From JAFGTE01 sp043800105 (GTDB lineage Bacteria; Patescibacteriota; Gracilibacteria; UM-FILTER-43-11), in assembly GCA_043800105.1 (NCBI GenBank), contig JAZDNJ010000116.1, forward strand, positions 1 to 9,456: 9,456 nt of DNA, given 5' to 3'. Positions 5,012-9,456 of the stretch are shown here, one piece after another. The notes under the pieces were generated by a model. The model made no database searches. It saw only the letters and a program-made list of their open reading frames with translations, and was not told where the DNA came from. A program made the position numbers and the translations under genes. The first letter of the stretch is position 1; each line of letters starts with the position of its first letter.

Positions 5012-8000
5012 TTACTTTTTGACTTTAATCGTAATTTCATCCATTTCAGTAAACTGGTCGCCGTCTTCCATTTCTCCGACAATTTCGGTGGCAAGGGTTT
5101 CGGCTTTAATATAGTCGCCAAAAGTGTCCAGCATGGCCGGGTCGGCGCCAATCAGAGCCACGGTTATGCGGTCGTCCACCTTGTAGCCGGCGGCTTTGCG
5201 GAGTTCCTGAATCTGACGCACCAGATCACGGGCTTTACCCTCCATTTCGAGTTCAGGCGTTACAGCAGTATCTATGGCAACTAATATGCCGGCTTCGGTC
5301 TCAATATCCGCCCCTTCTTTTCCCAGGTAGGCGATCTCCATCTCTTCGGGCGTTAGCTCGTAATCGAGAACCTTAATGCTGCCGTTATCCAGTCGTTCAA
5401 AGTTGCCCGATTTCGCGGTTTGAATGATCGTCTGAACTTCTTTGCCGTATTTGGGGCCCAGCAGTTTGGCGTTGGGCCTGGCAATAACGGTAGCCAGGTC
5501 GCCGGGTTTGTCGATGATCTCGACCTCTTTTACGTTGAGTTCTTCTTTGATGATCTCCAGCTCGTCCTTTAAAAGGGTCTTATCGTACTGGTCGGCCAGG
5601 GCGATCTGAACTTTGGCCAGCGGTTGTCGCACTTTGATTTTTAATTTGGCGCGGCTGGCCAGCCCCAGGCTCACAATAGTTTTGGCAATGAACATTTCTT
5701 CCATTAGTTTTTCGTCGGTTTTGCCTTTGGCGGCTTTGGGGTAGTCGCTTAAGTGTACTGATTCCTCGCCGGTCAGGTTGCGGAAGATCTCTTCACTCAC
5801 AAATGGGGTGAATGGTGCTATGAGCCGGCAGAGGGTGGTGAGCACCCTGAAAAGAGTGGAATAAGCCATCTTTTTGTCGGCGTCGTTTTCGGACCCGCCA
5901 AGAAGATGGTGGGCAGGCTTCCAGAAGCGTCGGCGGGAACGGCGGATGTACCAGTTGGTCAGGCTATCCACAAACGAGTACATGGCGTTACTGGCTTTCT
6001 GTAAATCATAACCATTCATGTATTCGGTTTCCTGAACAATTAATTTGTTCAGCTCCGCGAGGATCCATTTATCTAATTTGCTGGTCGATTTGGCAGCCTT
6101 GCCCGGCTTCCATTTATCGATGTTTGCGTAAGTGGTAAAAAAGCTGTAGGCATTCCAGATCGGCAGAATAAAGTTGCGCACGACGTCCGACACGCCTTTT
6201 TCCGAGAAGCGCATGTCGTCGGCCTTCACCACAGGGGAATTCATCAGATAAAAGCGCAGGGCATCGGCGCCGTAGGTGTTTAAAATATGGTTCGGGTCGG
6301 GGTAGTTGCTCAGGCGCTTGCTCATCTTCTGCCCGTCCCCGGCCAGCACAATGCCGTTCACAATACAGTTCTTGAAGGCTGGCTTACTGAAAAGCGAATT
6401 CGAAAGAACGTGCAGGGTGTAGAACCAGCCTCTTGTCTGGTCCAGCCCTTCGGCGATAAATTCGGCGGGGAAGTTGTTTTCGAACTTTTCCTTGTTCTCA
6501 AAAGGGTAGTGAAGCTGGGCGTAGGGCATCGAACCGCTTTCAAACCAGCAGTCCAGCACTTCGGGAATACGGCGCATAAGGTCGGTGTACCTGATTGTGT
6601 ACGGTGTGCCATTGTCGTGCGGCTCACGGCATGCATTGTCAAGTGTTTTGCCCTGTGCGTAACAGAGTACGGCAAAATACACGTGACCATGTCCCACCAC
6701 GAGAATCTTTTTGTCACGGTATTTGCTCAGCACCCGGCCGACACGTTTGATGACAGTGTCAAAAGGTTCTCCGTTAGACGGTGTCATATTACGAAGGCTG
6801 TTCAGGTCTGTGTTATATTCTTTTTCAAGATCCTCTTCAGTTCTTCCTTCCCAGTCTCCGAAATCCTGTTCGCGCAGGCCTTCTTCATAAACGACTTCCA
6901 GCTTTAGCGCCTCGCTGATGGTTGCGGCGGTTTGCCGTGCCCGTTTCAGAGTGGAGCTGACAATGAGGTCAAATTTTTCACCTTTGAGTTTTTCAGCGGT
7001 TTTATGGGCTTGCCTGATGCCGGTTTCGTTAAGCTCATTGTCGGTGGACCCCTGCCATCGGTTTGCTTTGTTGTAGTCGGTTTCCCCGTGGCGAACATAG
7101 ATGAATTCGGTGGTTTTGGCTTTGGGGCAGGGGAAAGTCAGATGGTCGATTTTGTGCTTGTGCAGGTCATTCACTTTTTGGCCGGTCAGCTTTTCCAGTT
7201 CCTTAATACTTCCGATGCACCTGACTTCGCCGCAGTCACAGCGCCACACTGGCAGGGGAGCGCCCCAGTATCGGTTGCGGGAAACGGCCCAGTCGCGTGC
7301 GCCTTCCAGCCATTTGCCGAAGCGGCCTTCCTGAATGTGGTCGGGGATCCAGTTGATCTTTTTGTTGGTCTTCATCAGTTTCTCGCGCATCTGTTCGACT
7401 TTCACAAACCAGGTGCTGATTGGCCGATAAATCAGGGGCGTGTCACATCGCCAGCAGAAGGGGTAGCTGTGGTTGATAGTCTCGTGGCGGACAATCTTTT
7501 CTTCTTCTTTCAGTTTTTTGATGATCAGCGGGTTGGCGTCAAAAACCGAAAGTCCCTTAAACTCGGAAACGGGTTCGGTGAACTTTCCTTCGGCATCCAC
7601 GGGGTCCACCAGCTCCACACCAAGTCCTGTTATGATAGCCATATCGTCCTCGCCGTAGGGGGCCATGTGCACAAGGCCCGTGCCGTCTTCAATGCTCACA
7701 AAGTTGCCGGTTGTAACGGTAAAGGCTTTGGGTTCTTTTTTGTCGGCGAAGTAGGGGAGCAGGGGCTTATACTTCAGGCCTTTGAGCTTTTTGCCAAGCG
7801 TCTCTTCCATCAGTTCGTATTCGGCCGGGTCTTTGTAGTAGTGCGGCACGCGATCCAGCGCCATGATGTAGATTTCACCGTTCTTATCTTTCACTTTGGC
7901 GTAGGTGATATTCGGGCCAACGGCGATGGCCAGATTGCTGGGCAATGTCCACGGGGTGGTCGTCCAGGCCAGCAGATAGGTGCCCGGCTCGTTTTCCAGT

Positions 8001-8638
8001 TCGAATTTGGCCGTCAGGGCAGGGTCCTGCTTATCAGCATAACCCTGGTTGGTTTCAAAATTCGAAAGCGGGGTGGCGCATCTTGGGCAGTAAGGCACTA
8101 CTTTATGCCCTTCGTAAATCAGGTCTTTGTCCCACAGACTTTTAAACACCCACCAGATACTTTCCATGTACTCAGGGTTCATCGTCTTGTAGTCGTTCTC
8201 CATATCCACCCAGCGGCCCATGCGTCGCACGGTACTTTTCCATTCATTGGCGTACCTTAAAACCACGGCGCGGCAGGCTTCGTTGAATTTGCCGATGCCA
8301 AAGCGCTCGATGTCAGTTTTGTTGTTCAGGCTTAGTTCCTTTTCCACAATATTCTCCACGGGAAGACCGTGGCAGTCCCAGCCCCACTTGCGCTCGATCT
8401 TATAGCCCTGCATGGTGAAGTAGCGTGGTACCACATCTTTCAGCGTCCCTGCCAGAAGATGCCCGTAGTGGGGGAGTCCGGTGGCAAAAGGCGGGCCATC
8501 GTAAAAAACATACTCTTTCGTGCGGTTTTCGATGGATTTTTTAAAAATGTCCGCGCCTTCCCAGTAGGCCAGAATGGACTCTTCGAGCTCGGGGAACGAT
8601 TGTTTGGGGTCGACTTCTTTGAACATGTTTGATGGCAT
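5012..8638 (-). CDS. ileS: Isoleucyl-tRNA synthetase with inserted histidine-phosphatase domain
   Basis: Class Ia synthetase charging tRNA-Ile, 1208 residues (usual length about 900-1070). The first Rossmann half has HYGH (57-60) and GWDCHGLPVE (86-95). The CP1 editing domain spans about 200-410, with TTTPWTLPSN (226-235) and GTGLVHMAP (319-327). RDWAVSRNRYWGAPLPVW (448-465) leads into the connecting region. The core then stops at CPK (504-506) and resumes at MRRIPEVLDCWFESG (688-702). Between lies a histidine-phosphatase-like domain (about 509-686). The second Rossmann half carries KMSKR (771-775). The anticodon-binding domain follows (about 855-1000), then a C-terminal domain of the DUF5915 type (about 1050-1208). 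HYGH, KMSKR and this tail indicate the eukaryotic-type (type 2) clade, whose members are often mupirocin-tolerant. M1 (8636-8638) abuts the leader U-tract; M5 (MFKEVDP) is an equally plausible start. Neither has a Shine-Dalgarno. Confidence 0.96.
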   Translation of the reverse strand: MPSNMFKEVDPKQSFPELEESILAYWEGADIFKKSIENRTKEYVFYDGPPFATGLPHYGHLLAGTLKDVVPRYFTMQGYKIERKWGWDCHGLPVENIVEKELSLNNKTDIERFGIGKFNEACRAVVLRYANEWKSTVRRMGRWVDMENDYKTMNPEYMESIWWVFKSLWDKDLIYEGHKVVPYCPRCATPLSNFETNQGYADKQDPALTAKFELENEPGTYLLAWTTTPWTLPSNLAIAVGPNITYAKVKDKNGEIYIMALDRVPHYYKDPAEYELMEETLGKKLKGLKYKPLLPYFADKKEPKAFTVTTGNFVSIEDGTGLVHMAPYGEDDMAIITGLGVELVDPVDAEGKFTEPVSEFKGLSVFDANPLIIKKLKEEEKIVRHETINHSYPFCWRCDTPLIYRPISTWFVKVEQMREKLMKTNKKINWIPDHIQEGRFGKWLEGARDWAVSRNRYWGAPLPVWRCDCGEVRCIGSIKELEKLTGQKVNDLHKHKIDHLTFPCPKAKTTEFIYVRHGETDYNKANRWQGSTDNELNETGIRQAHKTAEKLKGEKFDLIVSSTLKRARQTAATISEALKLEVVYEEGLREQDFGDWEGRTEEDLEKEYNTDLNSLRNMTPSNGEPFDTVIKRVGRVLSKYRDKKILVVGHGHVYFAVLCYAQGKTLDNACREPHDNGTPYTIRYTDLMRRIPEVLDCWFESGSMPYAQLHYPFENKEKFENNFPAEFIAEGLDQTRGWFYTLHVLSNSLFSKPAFKNCIVNGIVLAGDGQKMSKRLSNYPDPNHILNTYGADALRFYLMNSPVVKADDMRFSEKGVSDVVRNFILPIWNAYSFFTTYANIDKWKPGKAAKSTSKLDKWILAELNKLIVQETEYMNGYDLQKASNAMYSFVDSLTNWYIRRSRRRFWKPAHHLLGGSENDADKKMAYSTLFRVLTTLCRLIAPFTPFVSEEIFRNLTGEESVHLSDYPKAAKGKTDEKLMEEMFIAKTIVSLGLASRAKLKIKVRQPLAKVQIALADQYDKTLLKDELEIIKEELNVKEVEIIDKPGDLATVIARPNAKLLGPKYGKEVQTIIQTAKSGNFERLDNGSIKVLDYELTPEEMEIAYLGKEGADIETEAGILVAIDTAVTPELEMEGKARDLVRQIQELRKAAGYKVDDRITVALIGADPAMLDTFGDYIKAETLATEIVGEMEDGDQFTEMDEITIKVKK
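6581..7114 (-). other. Histidine-phosphatase (PGM-like) domain inserted in IleRS
   Basis: Residues 509-686 of IleRS read as a complete histidine-phosphatase superfamily domain. It opens with EFIYVRHGETDYN (R516, H517, G518, E519), where H517 would be the phospho-accepting histidine. It continues with GSTDNELNETGIRQA (530-544) and SSTLKRARQTA (561-571, catalytic R566). LREQDFGDWEG (588-598) supplies the general acid E590, and ILVVGHGH (645-652) the second histidine H650. The reading frame is uninterrupted at both junctions, and no residue needed for catalysis is missing. There is no intein-type splicing motif, so it should stay in the mature enzyme. The substrate cannot be told from the sequence: this superfamily includes phosphoglycerate mutases, sugar and nucleotide phosphatases and protein phosphatases. 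Confidence 0.92.
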
Positions 8639-8665
8639 AAAAAAACACTCATTAGTTTCTGAGTG
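8639..8665 (-). terminator. Intrinsic-terminator-like hairpin directly before ileS
   Basis: On the minus strand CACTCA (8660-8665) and TGAGTG (8646-8651) form a perfect 6-bp stem with loop GAAACTAA, followed at once by seven Ts (8639-8645). The T-tract touches the ileS ATG (8636-8638). It could end tspO transcripts, but ileS transcription from the promoter at 8707-8735 must also pass it, which suggests an attenuator. Confidence 0.7.
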
Positions 8666-8700
8666 CCTCGGGTTCCGCTAAGGCGGGACTCAGACGCTTT
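8639..8700 (-). promoter_or_regulatory. ileS leader with competing antiterminator and terminator
   Basis: The predicted leader of about 62 nt can fold in two exclusive ways. Antiterminator: UCUGAGU (8688-8694) pairs with ACUCAGA (8658-8664), then GCCU (8681-8684) with AGGC (8665-8668), then CGG (8675-8677) with CCG (8669-8671). That makes 14 pairs, with CCC and UAG bulges both on the 5' strand. Its 3' strand covers five of the six bases of the 5' arm of the terminator hairpin (8660-8665), and the sixth (8665) pairs in the next stem, so the two cannot coexist. A third hairpin, CCGC-CUUA-GCGG (8675-8686), would disrupt the antiterminator. No leader peptide rich in Ile codons is present. A T-box is unlikely because the leader is too short and lacks UGGNACC. 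Confidence 0.6.
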
Positions 8701-8706
8701 GACACG

Positions 8707-8735
8707 ATTGTAGTCGGGAAGGCTTGTGAAGTCAA
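8707..8735 (-). promoter_or_regulatory. Promoter of ileS
   Basis: On the minus strand TTGACT (8730-8735) and TACAAT (8707-8712) are exactly 17 bp apart. The predicted start is near 8700, immediately after the tspO gene ends at 8741. Each hexamer differs from the sigma70 consensus at one base. Confidence 0.75.
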
Positions 8736-8740
8736 ACGCT

Positions 8741-9136
8741 TTACCAGTTCAGATAAGTGATTGTCAGTTGCAGTACGGTTGCGAAGGCGACCCAAGCTAA
8801 ATAGGGGATTTGGACGTAGGCGATCCAGCGCACTTTTGGATAGATCACTACCATCATCCAAATAATGGTGCCCAAGACTAATAGAATGTCAATTGCGGCC
8901 AGAATATTATTTTGCAGGCCGAACTGAATATTGGTGAAAGCGATGTTAAAAACTATATTTAAGGCAAAAGGGAGCGATATCGCGATCGGCAATTTCTTTT
9001 TGCAGATTTTATAAAAAACCGTTCCGAAAGAAATTAAGATCAGCGCATACAAAACCATCCAGACCGGCCCGAAAAGCCAGGCTGGCGGCGCCCAGAAAGG
9101 CTTGATTAGTTCCTGGTAAAGATTATACGTGTCCAT
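8741..9136 (-). CDS. TspO/MBR family membrane protein, short form
   Basis: A tryptophan-rich membrane protein of 131 residues from the TspO (translocator protein/peripheral benzodiazepine receptor) family. Studied members bind porphyrins and cholesterol-like ligands and act in stress or tetrapyrrole responses. The family signature KPFWAPPAWLFGPVWMVLY (12-30) is clear, as is the C-terminal PYLAWVAFATVLQLTITYLN (111-130). Hydrophobic helices lie at about 20-43, 48-68, 77-98 and 103-129. Typical TspO proteins have about 155-160 residues and five helices; the first helix, which normally precedes the WAPP loop, is absent here. No upstream in-frame start can restore it within the 14 bp to the previous gene. 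The function in this organism is unknown. It lies upstream of ileS on the same strand, but ileS has its own promoter. Confidence 0.87.
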   Translation of the reverse strand: MDTYNLYQELIKPFWAPPAWLFGPVWMVLYALILISFGTVFYKICKKKLPIAISLPFALNIVFNIAFTNIQFGLQNNILAAIDILLVLGTIIWMMVVIYPKVRWIAYVQIPYLAWVAFATVLQLTITYLNW

Positions 9137-9149
9137 TTAATTGTAGCTG

Positions 9150-9155
9150 ATTATA
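9150..9155 (-). promoter_or_regulatory. Possible -10 element for tspO
   Basis: A perfect TATAAT on the minus strand lies 13 bp before the tspO ATG and overlaps the stop codon of the preceding gene. No good -35 is found at 16-18 bp (best GGTAAA), so it is either a weak promoter or chance. If used, the leader would be about 7 nt. Confidence 0.35.
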
Positions 9156-9456
9156 GCGCTTTCCTGAGTTTTTTTACCTGTTCGGCAAAACGGGTATGAA
9201 AATGGTATTTGCGGTCCATTTTTTCCGCATATTCGATAGCGGAAACAACTTCTTCCTTATTGGCCTTTCCCGGTCGTTTTCCTTTATATTTCCGGAATGC
9301 TATCCAGGCATAAACAAAATATATTTCAGAGATAGCACGGTTAAATTCGAGCCTGGCAAATTTCATATCCAGTCCCTCTTGTTCAGCCCGATCGATTTCT
9401 TCCTGGACATCACGTATGCGTGCTTCGGTTTTAGTAAGGGTATAATGAATCTGGCC
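9151..9456 (-). CDS. Helical hypothetical protein, 5' end beyond the window
   Basis: I do not recognise a family. The frame is open from the TAA at 9151-9153 to the right edge: at least 101 residues, entering as GQIHYTLTKTEARIRDVQEE. The composition is charged and helix-rich (EARIRDVQEEIDRAEQEGLD, then KFARLEFNRAISEIYFVYAW and a basic C-terminus FAEQVKKLRKAL). There is no signal peptide or clear membrane segment in the visible part. An internal ATG (9364-9366) preceded by GAGGG at 7-nt spacing would give a 71-residue protein. I prefer the longer reading because the 30 upstream codons look coding and because other genes here lack Shine-Dalgarno sequences. It ends 14 bp before tspO and may be co-transcribed with it. 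Confidence 0.6.
   Translation of the reverse strand, partial: GQIHYTLTKTEARIRDVQEEIDRAEQEGLDMKFARLEFNRAISEIYFVYAWIAFRKYKGKRPGKANKEEVVSAIEYAEKMDRKYHFHTRFAEQVKKLRKAL

Noticed and set aside
6287..6907. A 206-codon plus-strand open frame opposite the phosphatase insertion
   Set aside because: It is also antisense to clear coding sequence with conserved catalytic motifs, and it has no promoter or recognisable domain.
6581..7114. Intein interpretation of the IleRS insertion
   Set aside because: There is no Cys/Ser at the left junction with a C-terminal HN-Cys/Ser/Thr motif at the right, and the content clearly matches a histidine phosphatase.
6932..8260. A 442-codon open frame on the plus strand
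   Set aside because: It is antisense to ileS, its translation is rich in Phe/Val/Gly with no recognisable domain, and it lies wholly within the convincing synthetase-phosphatase coding frame. It is a shadow of codon bias.
8646..8665. Hammerhead-like core (GAAAC next to CUAAUGAG)
   Set aside because: The essential G of CUGAUGA is A here, and the elements are in the wrong order with no stem between them. They form the loop and arm of the terminator hairpin instead.
8639..8700. T-box riboswitch upstream of ileS
   Set aside because: The leader is only about 62 nt, with no stem I or specifier loop. The nearest match to the T-box core UGGNACC is CGGAACC, which lacks the U needed to pair with the tRNA CCA end.

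Overview
The window has about 50% GC, compact bacterial gene spacing and sigma70-type promoters, and no tRNA, rRNA or CRISPR. The gene content suggests a Candidate Phyla Radiation (Patescibacteria, perhaps Parcubacteria-like) chromosome. The pointers are a PilT-like ATPase, an HTH/Doc toxin-antitoxin pair of a type I associate with these genomes, a short TspO, a eukaryotic-type IleRS, and almost no Shine-Dalgarno sequences. This placement is inference from gene style, not a database match.

Layout. Positions 1-233 are non-coding and hold a long imperfect palindrome (35-85) and the promoter of a tyrosine recombinase (234-1049, +). The recombinase stop codon lies in the first of two 23-bp repeats spaced 30 bp apart (1042-1094). 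These repeats overlap the promoter of a two-gene toxin-antitoxin operon: an excisionase-type HTH protein (1103-1354) and a Fic/Doc toxin (1357-1776). Together this is an accessory module. It abuts tail to tail, with 1 bp between, a Na/Pi-cotransporter-PhoU fusion on the minus strand (1778-3373). A 117-bp divergent promoter region separates the transporter from a PilT-like ATPase (3491-4606, +), which converges with the minus-strand block that fills the rest of the window.

The minus-strand block, read right to left, is a helical protein cut by the window edge (9151-9456), a TspO-family membrane protein (8741-9136), ileS (5012-8638) and a small YvlD/holin-4-like membrane protein (4621-4992). 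ileS has its own strong promoter (TTGACT-17-TACAAT) and a leader of about 62 nt that can fold into mutually exclusive antiterminator and terminator structures. The terminator U-tract runs directly into the ileS start codon.

The most striking observation is that the 1208-residue isoleucyl-tRNA synthetase carries an apparently complete histidine-phosphatase (phosphoglycerate-mutase-like) domain of about 178 residues. It is inserted in frame between the connecting-peptide region and the second half of the Rossmann fold, and all expected phosphatase catalytic residues are present. A protein of this architecture, behind a putative attenuator, is the best candidate here for a previously undescribed system.
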